Assembly (NCBI RefSeq): GCF_900101985.1
Contig: NZ_FNAR01000003.1
Span: 124,001 to 188,000, forward strand
Length of the DNA stretch: 64,000 nucleotides
Source of the DNA: Bhargavaea beijingensis
GTDB lineage: Bacteria > Bacillota > Bacilli > Bacillales_A > Planococcaceae
Direction of reading: 5' to 3'
Within the stretch, counting starts at the first letter, position 1, and each line of letters starts with the position of its first letter. The position numbers and the translations under genes were made by a program. Below the pieces are notes generated by a model. That model was not told where the DNA came from, did no database searches, and worked only from the letters and a program-made list of their open reading frames with translations. This document shows positions 20,041 through 27,760 of this stretch, piece after piece.

Positions 20041-20580
20041 TCAGAATACAACAGGTGTGACGATACTAAGCAATACGGCCTCTTCGTCCAAAAGGTTTTC
20101 CCAGCCGTGCGGAACTTGAGAAGGAAAATGAATGGTGTCTCCCTTGCGCACAATATACTCCGTGTCATCCAAGTGAATCAGTATGTTTCCTTTGACGACA
20201 TAGTAAAATTCTTCGCCAGGATGAGAATCTAGCTCCTGCTTTACTCTTGGAGCAAGCTTCACCAAAATCGGCTCAAGCCCCCGTCCTTCAAACTCGCCAT
20301 TAAGCCGGGCGTAAATGATCGGAGACCCCTCAAGCTGGAACGATTTTTGTTCCTCCTTCTTTAGAACATAATGCACATTATTATCCGTCAGAAAAAACTG
20401 ACGGATTGGTACACTGAATGATTCGGCGATTTTTTTTAATGACGTGATGGCCAGCGAAGACGAACCGCGTTCCACTTGCGATAGAAAGCTGATGGACAAA
20501 CCAGTTTTGTTGCTAAGATCCTTCAATGTATATCCGTTAGATTGCCGGAGACGTTTAATCTCTTTGTAAACCTCTTCCAT
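20041..20580 (-). CDS. XRE-cupin regulator of the hyu operon
   Basis: 179 residues: HTH at about 6-60 (YTLKDLSNKTGLSISFLSQ, then VERG) and cupin at about 105-175 (GEEFYYVVKGNILIHLDD, GDTIHFPSQVPHGW). It is the first gene of the hyu operon, followed after 24 bp by hyuA. It aligns without gaps to the 179-residue protein at 20774-21313, and both contain FLSQVERGSSSLAITSLKKI, so the two arose by duplication. A TTGAAA-N6-TTTCAA palindrome (20668-20685) lies upstream of the start and is a candidate autoregulatory operator. The ligand is probably the pathway substrate or product; that is inference from operon position. Confidence 0.9.
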   Translation of the reverse strand: MEEVYKEIKRLRQSNGYTLKDLSNKTGLSISFLSQVERGSSSLAITSLKKIAESFSVPIRQFFLTDNNVHYVLKKEEQKSFQLEGSPIIYARLNGEFEGRGLEPILVKLAPRVKQELDSHPGEEFYYVVKGNILIHLDDTEYIVRKGDTIHFPSQVPHGWENLLDEEAVLLSIVTPVVF

Positions 20581-20667
20581 AGACCCTCTCCCATAACCTA
20601 TGACAAAAAATCGTAAAAATTGAACCTATATTGAATTAATTTCGATAATAGCATAAATAAAAATCAA

Positions 20668-20685
20668 TTGAAAGAATAATTTCAA
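20668..20685. promoter_or_regulatory. TTGAAA-N6-TTTCAA palindrome upstream of the hyu operon
   Basis: Perfect 6-bp arms in an AT-rich 160-bp gap. The TTGAA half-site is shared with the palindrome in front of the other XRE-cupin gene (1307-1323). A candidate -10, TATTAT, lies about 35 bp downstream on the minus strand, but no clean -35 is evident. Confidence 0.4.
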
Positions 20686-20715
20686 CATTCAAGACAATAT
20701 TTTTTCAACAAATAA

Positions 20716-20747
20716 CGGATATTTCGCCTGGAAGTGCGAAATATCCG
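20716..20747 (-). terminator. Terminator of second XRE-cupin gene
   Basis: Perfect 12-bp arms CGGATATTTCGC (20716-20727) and GCGAAATATCCG (20736-20747) with an 8-nt loop; the minus strand then reads TTATTTGTTGAAAAA. It separates this gene from the hyu operon. Confidence 0.75.
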
Positions 20748-20773
20748 CTTCGTCTGTTGCACGTATATAGTTA

Positions 20774-21313
20774 CTAAAAAATCGCGGGGGTTAGAATACA
20801 TAAAAACGAGGATTCATCGTTTAGTGGATTTTCCCATGAATGAGGGAGGTTTGATGGAAAGTGAATAGTGTCGCCTTCCCTCATAAAGTATTCTTTCCCG
20901 TCTACCGTAAACAAGGCTCCCCCTTTCAGAACATAGTAAAACTCTTCACCCGGGTGCGAGTCTCTGACCTGTTTTTCGCCAGGAGCGAGCGTGACCAGAA
21001 GCGGTTCCAGGGTTCGGCCACCAAACTCCCCACTAAGCCGTGCATAGACAGCTGATGAGCCTTCCAAGCGGAACGGCTTTCGCTCGTCTGTTCTCAATAA
21101 ATAATTATGGTTCTGCTCAGACTCAAAAAATTGGGTGATCGGAACACCAAATGCATCTGCAATTTTCTTGAGTGATGTAATTGCGAGAGATGAGCTACCA
21201 CGTTCAACCTGTGATAGAAAACTGACAGACAGATTAGTTCGCTCGCTTAGTTCTTTCAATGTAAATCCCTGTTCCAGCCGAAGCCGCTTGATCTCTTGGT
21301 AGATTTCCTCCAA
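20774..21313 (-). CDS. XRE-cupin regulator, paralogue of the hyu regulator
   Basis: 179 residues: HTH (FTLKELSERTNLSVSFLSQ, then VERG) and cupin (GEEFYYVLKGGALFTVDG, GDTIHFPSNLPHSWEN). It is colinear with its neighbour at 20041-20580. It stands alone between terminators, with its own promoter and a TAGCAATGAATTGCTA palindrome upstream, so it is not co-transcribed with hyuA. A different upstream palindrome suggests the duplicates have diverged in DNA target. Whether it controls the hyu operon, itself, or genes elsewhere cannot be told from position alone. Confidence 0.88.
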   Translation of the reverse strand: MEEIYQEIKRLRLEQGFTLKELSERTNLSVSFLSQVERGSSSLAITSLKKIADAFGVPITQFFESEQNHNYLLRTDERKPFRLEGSSAVYARLSGEFGGRTLEPLLVTLAPGEKQVRDSHPGEEFYYVLKGGALFTVDGKEYFMREGDTIHFPSNLPHSWENPLNDESSFLCILTPAIF

Positions 21314-21354
21314 TAGAATCCCCCCTAGTTACAGTCATTCCATAAAAATTACCG

Positions 21355-21370
21355 TAGCAATGAATTGCTA
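21355..21370. promoter_or_regulatory. TAGCAATGAATTGCTA palindrome, candidate operator
   Basis: Perfect 7-bp arms around two bases, 40-60 bp upstream of the second XRE-cupin start (position accurate to about one base). A minus-strand promoter, TTGAAA-16 bp-TATAAC, lies directly upstream, so a protein bound here would block early transcription. Confidence 0.45.
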
Positions 21371-21420
21371 TGATAGTACCAAATAATGTTATAGATAGGA
21401 AGTGGTTTATTTCAAAAGGA

Positions 21421-21452
21421 AAAAGACTGGTCCGCAACAGATGGGATCAGCC
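21421..21452 (-). terminator. nagA terminator
   Basis: Minus strand CTGATCC (21444-21450) pairs with GGACCAG (21427-21433) with one G-U-type mismatch, followed by TCTTTTTCC. Confidence 0.5.
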
Positions 21453-21471
21453 TTTCGTTAATCCATAATTT

Positions 21472-22641
21472 TTAACTGCATTCACTAACAAACGCCACTT
21501 CTCCCCGGCAAAGCGTCAGCCGGATATTCAACTCATCATCGGCCAGAATCAGATCCGCATCCTTGCCTTCACGGATGCCGCCTTTCCGGCCATCAACCCC
21601 GAGCTGGCGGGCCGGATTTTGTGATGCCATCTTCACGATGTCTTCCATTGTGACCCCGTCGATATCCAGCATTCGCCGGGCACCTTCGTTCATTTTCAGG
21701 ATGCTGCCGGCAAGTGTTCCGTCCGCCAGTTCCGCGCGGTCTTCGGTCACCCTGACAGGCTGCCCGCCGAGTTCGTATTCCCCCGGCGAAAGCCCCTTGG
21801 CCCGCATGGAGTCGGTGATGAGGATGAGCCGGTCGGGTCCGATGTTCCGCCAGATCAGACGCAGCATCTGTTCCTCCACATGGATGCCGTCGGCAATCAG
21901 CTCCGCTTTCAGCGCATCCAGAAGAAAAGCCGCTCCAACCACGCCGACATCACGGTGATGGATGCCCGGCATCGCGTTGCACAGGTGGGTCACCTGGCTG
22001 ACGCCCTGAACCTCGGCTTTCTTCATTCCGGTGAATCCCGTGTCGGTATGTCCTGCCGAGACGACCACTCCAGACTCGGCCAGCTCCCGGATCAATCCTC
22101 CCTCCGGGTCATGTTCCGGGGCCATTGTGATCACTCTGATCCGTCCGCCGGATAGCTGCTGCCACTTCCGGAACAGGCCGGGATCGGGTGCCACGATATA
22201 AGCTTCCGGCTGCGCGCCGGCACGCTTTTTCTCCACGAAGGGACCTTCCAGGTGCACGCCGAGCACTTCCGCCTGCCCCGGACGATTCGGATATTCCGCG
22301 ACGTTTTCGAGCGCATTGCCGATCGCCTCATGGGCCTGGGTAATGGTCGTCGCAAGGAAAGACGTCGTCCCTTCTGCCGGCAGGAAGCGGGCTATCGTAT
22401 CAAGTGCCTGTTCCGTCGCATCCATGACATCCGCCCCGTCCGCGCCATGGATATGGCTGTCGATAAATCCGGGGAGGACGTTCAGGGAAGAGGCGTCGAT
22501 TTCCTTCGCCCCTTCAGAAAGTCTCTCCGGCCGAACGCCGGACACGCCGGCAATCTTGCCGTCCCGCACGAGCACATATCCGTTTTCCAGAACCCCTTCT
22601 TCAGCATATACGGTCGCTCCACTAATCAACATCGGTTCCAT
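21472..22641 (-). CDS. nagA: N-acetylglucosamine-6-phosphate deacetylase
   Basis: 389 residues. It converts GlcNAc-6-P to glucosamine-6-P and acetate, the step after NanE in sialic acid breakdown. An amidohydrolase-fold TIM barrel: LPGFIDSHIHGADGADVMDA carries the HxH metal-site region, GVHLEGPFV has the metal-binding glutamate, SAGHTDTGF and THLCNAMPGIHHRD hold further histidine ligands, and LITDSMRAKG has the catalytic aspartate. The start at 22641 is chosen because AAGGA lies 8 nt upstream; the first ATG at 22650 overlaps that site. No nagB follows, so the deaminase must be encoded elsewhere. It is preceded by the RpiR regulator and ROK kinase in the same direction. Confidence 0.95.
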   Translation of the reverse strand: MEPMLISGATVYAEEGVLENGYVLVRDGKIAGVSGVRPERLSEGAKEIDASSLNVLPGFIDSHIHGADGADVMDATEQALDTIARFLPAEGTTSFLATTITQAHEAIGNALENVAEYPNRPGQAEVLGVHLEGPFVEKKRAGAQPEAYIVAPDPGLFRKWQQLSGGRIRVITMAPEHDPEGGLIRELAESGVVVSAGHTDTGFTGMKKAEVQGVSQVTHLCNAMPGIHHRDVGVVGAAFLLDALKAELIADGIHVEEQMLRLIWRNIGPDRLILITDSMRAKGLSPGEYELGGQPVRVTEDRAELADGTLAGSILKMNEGARRMLDIDGVTMEDIVKMASQNPARQLGVDGRKGGIREGKDADLILADDELNIRLTLCRGEVAFVSECS

Positions 22642-22660
22642 TTCTCTCATCCTTCCCGTG

Positions 22661-23494
22661 TCAGTACAATTTCCCTGAGATGCTGTCGGATACTTCTCGT
22701 TTCACCCGTTCCGCTTCTTCGTAATTTTTCATCGTCAGCCCGGTGCAGATCAGGTCGACCAAATACAGCTGGGCCACTTTCGATACGAGAGAACCGCTGT
22801 CCAGCGGGCTTTCCTTCGCTGACGTCAGGAGGATATGGTCGGCATACTTGGTCAGCGGAGATTTCACATAGTTCGTCAAAGCGACGACTCTCGCCTTTTT
22901 CTCCTTGGCGACACGGACCGCATCGACGATATCCTTTGTTCCGCCGGTGAGGCTGATCGCAATCACGACAGATTTTTCATTTAGCGAAGCCGCGCGCATC
23001 ATCTGGAAGTGCGAATCGGTTACGACGCTCGTATGCTTCCCGATCCTCATGAGGCGGTGCTGCATATCAAGCCCGGCGATGCCGGATGAACCGATGCCGA
23101 AAATGACGACATCATCCGACCGGTCGATCGCTTCGATGCTTGAGGACAATTCGTCATGATTGACCACATTATGCGTATCGCGGATGGCTTGGACCATGTT
23201 TTCCCGGATCCGCTCAAGATACGTTTCTCCCTGGTCGGTCCCGGCTTCGGCAATCTCCCTGGCAAATAAAAACTTAAAATCCTGGAACCCTTTGTATCCG
23301 AGCTTCCGGAGAAAGCGGAGCGCCGTTGCCTCAGCAACCCCGCACGCATCCGAGAATTCGGTCAGGGAATGATAGATGACCTGTTCAGGATGTCCGAGAA
23401 TATACGCATAGATTTTCTGTTCAGATTTCGTGAATAGGTGCTTATGCTGCTCCATGACAACGGATGGCTTTACATGGGTGAGCGGACTGTTCAT
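22661..23494 (-). CDS. RpiR/MurR-family regulator, likely controlling nan genes
   Basis: 277 residues. An N-terminal RpiR-type helix-turn-helix domain (about 1-85, with FTKSEQKIYAYILGHPE and GVAEATALRFLRKLGYKGF) is followed by a SIS sugar-phosphate isomerase-like domain (about 125-260, DDVVIFGIGSSGIAG, VIAISLTGGTKDIVDAV). This family senses phosphosugars; in sialic acid loci of Gram-positives the member (NanR type) responds to ManNAc-6-P or GlcNAc-6-P. It lies between the ROK kinase and nagA with gaps of 15 and 19 bp. The palindrome upstream of nanE is its most plausible target. Confidence 0.9.
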   Translation of the reverse strand: MNSPLTHVKPSVVMEQHKHLFTKSEQKIYAYILGHPEQVIYHSLTEFSDACGVAEATALRFLRKLGYKGFQDFKFLFAREIAEAGTDQGETYLERIRENMVQAIRDTHNVVNHDELSSSIEAIDRSDDVVIFGIGSSGIAGLDMQHRLMRIGKHTSVVTDSHFQMMRAASLNEKSVVIAISLTGGTKDIVDAVRVAKEKKARVVALTNYVKSPLTKYADHILLTSAKESPLDSGSLVSKVAQLYLVDLICTGLTMKNYEEAERVKREVSDSISGKLY

Positions 23495-23509
23495 CCTGCG
23501 CGCCCCCTT

Positions 23510-24415
23510 TCAGTTTTTCCGGCTTACCATGAAATGATGGGCCGCTCCGAGCAGGTTTGCCCGGTTGCCCTGTTCCGCCAAGCGGACTTCAAGCGCTTGG
23601 CGATGATTCGGCATGACTTTCTCCCGCAGGGCATTTTCGATCGCACGCCTGAGCATCTCGCCCTGTTCAGAAACGCCGCCGCCGATAATGATGCATTCCG
23701 GGTTAAACACATGGACAAGCGACTGGAGACCTGTTGCAATATCATCCACCCAACGGCCGAAAATCTCCAATGCTTTCTTTTCTCCATCCTTTACCAGCCT
23801 GAAGAACGCTTCAAGATCAGGCTTGCCCCCATACGCATCCCGGATCAGCCCGATGAGTGCCGAAGCCGAGGCGTACTGTTCATAGCAGCCTCTGTTTCCG
23901 CACGTGCACGGCTTCCCGCCCGGATACAGCGAAATGTGTCCGATTTCGCCGGCAGAATACGCAGACCCGGTGTAAAGACGGCCGTCCAAAAACAGCGCTC
24001 CGCCGATCCCTGTCCCGATCGTCATACAGACAAAGTTCCGGACGCCTCTGCCTGCTCCTTTCCAATGCTCGCCGAGCGCCGTGCAGTTCACGTCATTCTC
24101 GACCGTGACCGGCAGCCCCGTATGCCTGCTGATCCGCTCTGCGACTGGCGTCCCTGTGTAACCCGGGATATTGTCCGTGGCAAACACGACTGAACCGTTC
24201 CGGTTGTTGATCTGCCCTGCCGAGCTGATGGCAATTCCTTCTATTGTAAAACGTCCACGGAGTGCGTCGGAGATCTTGCATACTTTCTCAACGACCGCAT
24301 TTCCTCCCCGCCACGCCTCCGTCGGCGCGGAATCATGGTGGATCAGCTCACCCGTCTCGCTGAGGACCCCATATTTAATGGACGTTCCGCCGATATCAAT
24401 CACGCCAAGCACCAT
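23510..24415 (-). CDS. nanK: ROK-family kinase, probably N-acetylmannosamine kinase
   Basis: 301 residues. ROK sugar kinases phosphorylate hexoses with ATP. The first phosphate loop is VIDIGGTSIKYGVL; GTGIGGALFLDGRLYTG is the second; the zinc site is formed by the histidine of GEIGHISL plus the cysteine cluster CTCGNRGCYE. The catalytic aspartate lies in ENDVNCTALGE. Family members include glucokinases and NanK; assignment to ManNAc rests on placement in the nan locus. It follows a strong terminator after the flavoprotein gene, so its transcription may need readthrough or a promoter in the short 24416-24470 gap. Confidence 0.85.
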   Translation of the reverse strand: MVLGVIDIGGTSIKYGVLSETGELIHHDSAPTEAWRGGNAVVEKVCKISDALRGRFTIEGIAISSAGQINNRNGSVVFATDNIPGYTGTPVAERISRHTGLPVTVENDVNCTALGEHWKGAGRGVRNFVCMTIGTGIGGALFLDGRLYTGSAYSAGEIGHISLYPGGKPCTCGNRGCYEQYASASALIGLIRDAYGGKPDLEAFFRLVKDGEKKALEIFGRWVDDIATGLQSLVHVFNPECIIIGGGVSEQGEMLRRAIENALREKVMPNHRQALEVRLAEQGNRANLLGAAHHFMVSRKN

Positions 24416-24470
24416 AGTCTTCCCTCTTTTCTGTTTCTATTGTTAGTCTCATTTCCACGATTGTCCATTG

Positions 24471-24507
24471 AAAAAGAGAAAAACCCGTGACAGGTTTTTC
24501 TCTTTTT
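24471..24507 (-). terminator. Terminator inside the nan cluster
   Basis: AAAAAGAGAAAAACC (24471-24485) pairs perfectly with GGTTTTTCTCTTTTT (24493-24507) around a 7-nt loop. It separates nanE-nanA-nanT-flavoprotein from nanK-regulator-nagA and implies differential expression. Confidence 0.8.
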
Positions 24508-24521
24508 CTGCCTTTCGGCTG

Positions 24522-26213
24522 TCATTCATCCAGGAATTCAAGATGCACATCACCATCCGGCCTTGCCGAAACAAATAGCCTGCGGCTGAACGCCTCGTCT
24601 TCTTCCGGATAATCTTCGCGGTAGTGGGCCCCCCTGCTTTCCCTGCGTTCCAGCATCGCAAGAAGCAAGACTTGGGATAGCATCAGGAAATTCCGCACCT
24701 TGAAGGCCAGCTGCCGTTTGTCCGGCCGGCTGATGAGCAGCGGCAAGTCCACCGCTTGCTCCAGATTCCGGATTTCCTCCAACGCAGCGGTCAATCCCTT
24801 TTCGGACCGGACGACGTTTGCGTGATACCAAAGGATTTCCCTGATTTTCTCGGTCACCGCCCTCGCCCGTTCCGCAGCGGCCTCCGCATCCGTATCGTCT
24901 GCCGAAGCCGGGTCGCCGAACATCCCGGACAGGCGACCTGCCGCGACAGCTTCGTCGGCATTTCCGTGAGAAACCGTGCCGATATAGCCGGCGCAGTCCT
25001 CGGCAGCCCGCTTCCCGAACACCATGCAGGCACCTGTGGAGTTGCCGCCGAGCCGGTTCGCCCCCTCGATGTTGCAGGAGAGTTCGCCGATGACGTACAG
25101 GCCGTCCACCCCAGTCCGTCCCCGGGAATCGATCAACACTCCGCCGTTGCTCGCATGGGCGAACGGGGCGATTCGGATCTCGTCTTCCGCCAGGTCGACG
25201 TTCCGTTCCTTTAGCCAGTCCAGATAAACGGTATAAAACTCTTCCTTATTCTCATAGATGGCCGGATTGAACAGCAGCCTAAACCCTTTCTCGTTCCCCG
25301 TTTCAGCGATCCGTTTCATCATGGCGATATCGAAATACCTGGATTCCAGAGAATGCGTAAATGGTCCGTGAGTGCTCCGGATCTCCATGCAATCCCTCAT
25401 GCCGAGGCCTTCCGGAAGCATCGGCAGGAGAAGGCTCTTCCCCTCCCCGTCCACGATATCCTCGCAGTACATGAGAGTATGCTCGCCGAAAAGCGTCTTG
25501 TATTTCGGCGCAGTGATGCCCGGGATGAATTGGATAAATTCCATGTTCACGAGGCGGGCCCCCGCCTCCATTGCAAGAACATGACCTGATCCGTCCACAT
25601 CATTCGGGTTCAGGTTGTGCTTATAGATCGAACCGAATCCGCCGGTCGCAAGGATGGCCGCCTTGCATCGGACAAGCACGAGCTCATTGTTTTCATCCAG
25701 CAGCACGGCGCCGGTCACCCGGCCGCTTTCCTTGATCAGCGTCAGGATGACCGTCTTTTCCATGACGGAAAGCGTGTCATACCGTGCGAAGATCTCGCCG
25801 ACCTTCCGCCGGATGCGGTCCCAGTCGCTCAGCAGGTAAATATTCCGGGCATTCGGCGCAAAGCAGGCCTTCCGCTCTCCGTCCAGCTTTTTCGCAGCCA
25901 CTCCGATTTCGGGATATTCCCTGACCCGCTCCGGAATTTCATGGACATACACTTCGGCGAGGTCCTGCCTATACATCCCGCGGCTCATTTCTTCGATGTC
26001 TTCCAGAAACTTCTGCTCGTCTTCGGCATCTTTGGTCACCTGGGTGCCGAGGGAGGCTTTCAGCGGATAGAAACTGGATCCGGACGCGATCTTCATCTTC
26101 GTCACCATGAGAACCCGATGCCCGAGGTCCGAAAGCTCTTTTGCCGCCTTGATGCCGGCCAGTCCGCTTCCCGCGACGAGCACATCCGTTTCGATTGTTT
26201 TCCTGATCTCCAT
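24522..26213 (-). CDS. Fumarate reductase/succinate dehydrogenase-like flavoprotein in the nan locus
   Basis: 563 residues from ATG 26213 (a GTG at 26222 is possible). The N-terminal FAD motif DVLVAGSGLAGIKAAKELSD, ILATGGFGSIYK, and the C-terminal GLYVIGELSCNIEGANRLGG with NSTGACMVFGKRAAED place it in the FrdA/SdhA/NadB family; the tail ESRGAHYREDYPEEDEAF is also typical. HASNGGVLID is the counterpart of the active-site HYTMGG loop, and SLESRYFDIAM may supply the catalytic arginine. The segment SSFYPLKASLGTQV stands where covalently flavinylated subunits have a histidine, so FAD is probably non-covalent, as in L-aspartate oxidase. No iron-sulfur or membrane-anchor subunit adjoins. It sits 33 bp after nanT in the nanEAT unit. 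No known sialic acid step needs it; function unassigned. Confidence 0.85.
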   Translation of the reverse strand: MEIRKTIETDVLVAGSGLAGIKAAKELSDLGHRVLMVTKMKIASGSSFYPLKASLGTQVTKDAEDEQKFLEDIEEMSRGMYRQDLAEVYVHEIPERVREYPEIGVAAKKLDGERKACFAPNARNIYLLSDWDRIRRKVGEIFARYDTLSVMEKTVILTLIKESGRVTGAVLLDENNELVLVRCKAAILATGGFGSIYKHNLNPNDVDGSGHVLAMEAGARLVNMEFIQFIPGITAPKYKTLFGEHTLMYCEDIVDGEGKSLLLPMLPEGLGMRDCMEIRSTHGPFTHSLESRYFDIAMMKRIAETGNEKGFRLLFNPAIYENKEEFYTVYLDWLKERNVDLAEDEIRIAPFAHASNGGVLIDSRGRTGVDGLYVIGELSCNIEGANRLGGNSTGACMVFGKRAAEDCAGYIGTVSHGNADEAVAAGRLSGMFGDPASADDTDAEAAAERARAVTEKIREILWYHANVVRSEKGLTAALEEIRNLEQAVDLPLLISRPDKRQLAFKVRNFLMLSQVLLLAMLERRESRGAHYREDYPEEDEAFSRRLFVSARPDGDVHLEFLDE

Positions 26214-26246
26214 CCTGTTCACCTACCCTTCTGCATGTTTCCAGGC

Positions 26247-27740
26247 TCAGTTGGACGCTTGATCGTAAAACGTCATGTCCCCGTCTTCGGCTTTGCTTTT
26301 CTCTTTGAACAGCAGGCTGAAACCATAGCCGAAGATCAGCGAAGCCATCAGGTTAATGATCGAATACGCCCAGAGAGTAATGTCTGTAAAATACGAAATG
26401 TAAATGGCCAGTGCCGTAGTGGCGATAAATCCGAGAAGCGCACCTTTTGCATTGGCCTTTTTCGTCATGACGCCAAGCGTGAATGTGCCGCCGATAATCC
26501 CGAGGGCCAGTCCCATGAGACCGTTGAACCATTCGTAGGCCGAGCTGACATCGGAGTACGCAAGCAGGATGGCGAATCCAATCGAGAAAACTCCGACAAG
26601 TGCCGATACGACACGTGCGATCTTCGTGCTTTTCTCATCGCTCATCCCCGGCTTGAACACATTCTGGATGTCCAGTGTCCAGCTGGTCGCGACACTGTTC
26701 AGGCCCGTCGACAGCGTCGACTGCCCGGCCGCGAACAGGCCGGCGATCAGCAGGCCGGAAATCCCGACCGGCAGCTCACTGACGATGTAATTGGCAAAGA
26801 TCAAATCGCCCTTGCCGTCCGGCATCGCGCCGCCCTGCTGTGTATAGAACGTGTAGAGCGCTGTCCCGATAAAGAAGAACAGGGTTGCTGTCCCGAGGGA
26901 CAACAGGCCGTTCAAATAAGTCATCTTGTTCATCTCTTTGGTATCGTTCGTTGTCAGGTAGCGCTGGACCATGTCCTGGCTCGAGATGTACGAAAACGCA
27001 GTCGATAGCCCCGCACCAAAGATCAGAAGCAGGATGCTGTTGTTGACGAAGTTCAGATCGAACAGCGGCATGTCCGTGAAGAACTTTCCGTTATCCGTAC
27101 CGGTCCTGAACACTTCACCGATTCCGCCGTCTATTGAGAACAGCAGGAAGATCAGGGCGAAGACGCCTCCGCCGATCAGGACGACGCCTTGGATAAAGTC
27201 CGTCCATAGAACGGATTTGATACCGCCGAACGCGGAGTAGATCGTCGCGATGACCCCCATGAACAGGATGATCAGGACGGTATTGATGCCGGTGACCGCG
27301 CTCAGTGCGATGGCCGGCAAGTACATGATGATCGACATGCGGCCGATCTGGTAGACGATGAACAGGACGCTGCCGATCATCCTCATCTTCACATCAAAGC
27401 GCCGCTCCAGATATTCATAGGCCGTGTCCAGATTCAGCTTTCGGTAGACCGGAAGGAAAAAGTAGATTGCGACCGGCACGGCAATAAACAGGCCAAGCTG
27501 CGCGAACCAAAGTTCCCAGGAGCCGAGATAGGAGTTTCCAGCCAGAGAAAGGAACGAAATCGGGCTGAGCAACGTGGCAAACAAGCTGACGGATGTGACC
27601 CACCACGGGATTGAGCCGTCCCCCTTAAAAAACTCTTTGCCCTGCATCTCCTTTTTCGCGACGGCAATCCCCACATAAAGGATGAACAGCAGGTAAGCGA
27701 ACAAAATCACGTAGTCGATGACTGCAAATGTACCACCCAT
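26247..27740 (-). CDS. nanT: SSS-family sodium:sialic acid symporter
   Basis: 497 residues with about 13 hydrophobic segments. The sodium:solute symporter fold is supported by FAYLLFILYVGIAVAKKEMQ, the GDGSIPWWVTSVSLFATLLS region of TM1-2, and AGLFAAGQSTLSTGLNSVATS, which carries the serines of the sodium site in TM8. In Staphylococcus and other Gram-positives this family provides the Na+-coupled Neu5Ac importer. Position 20 bp after nanA and before the flavoprotein supports this role; a related N-acyl sugar remains possible. ATG at 27740 follows AAGGGGG at 7 nt. Confidence 0.9.
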   Translation of the reverse strand: MGGTFAVIDYVILFAYLLFILYVGIAVAKKEMQGKEFFKGDGSIPWWVTSVSLFATLLSPISFLSLAGNSYLGSWELWFAQLGLFIAVPVAIYFFLPVYRKLNLDTAYEYLERRFDVKMRMIGSVLFIVYQIGRMSIIMYLPAIALSAVTGINTVLIILFMGVIATIYSAFGGIKSVLWTDFIQGVVLIGGGVFALIFLLFSIDGGIGEVFRTGTDNGKFFTDMPLFDLNFVNNSILLLIFGAGLSTAFSYISSQDMVQRYLTTNDTKEMNKMTYLNGLLSLGTATLFFFIGTALYTFYTQQGGAMPDGKGDLIFANYIVSELPVGISGLLIAGLFAAGQSTLSTGLNSVATSWTLDIQNVFKPGMSDEKSTKIARVVSALVGVFSIGFAILLAYSDVSSAYEWFNGLMGLALGIIGGTFTLGVMTKKANAKGALLGFIATTALAIYISYFTDITLWAYSIINLMASLIFGYGFSLLFKEKSKAEDGDMTFYDQASN

Positions 27741-27760
27741 ATGATTTCCCCCTTAGCCGA

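Noticed and set aside
25617-27008. Plus-strand open frame of 463 codons
   Set aside because: Antisense across the flavoprotein and nanT genes with no recognisable domain.
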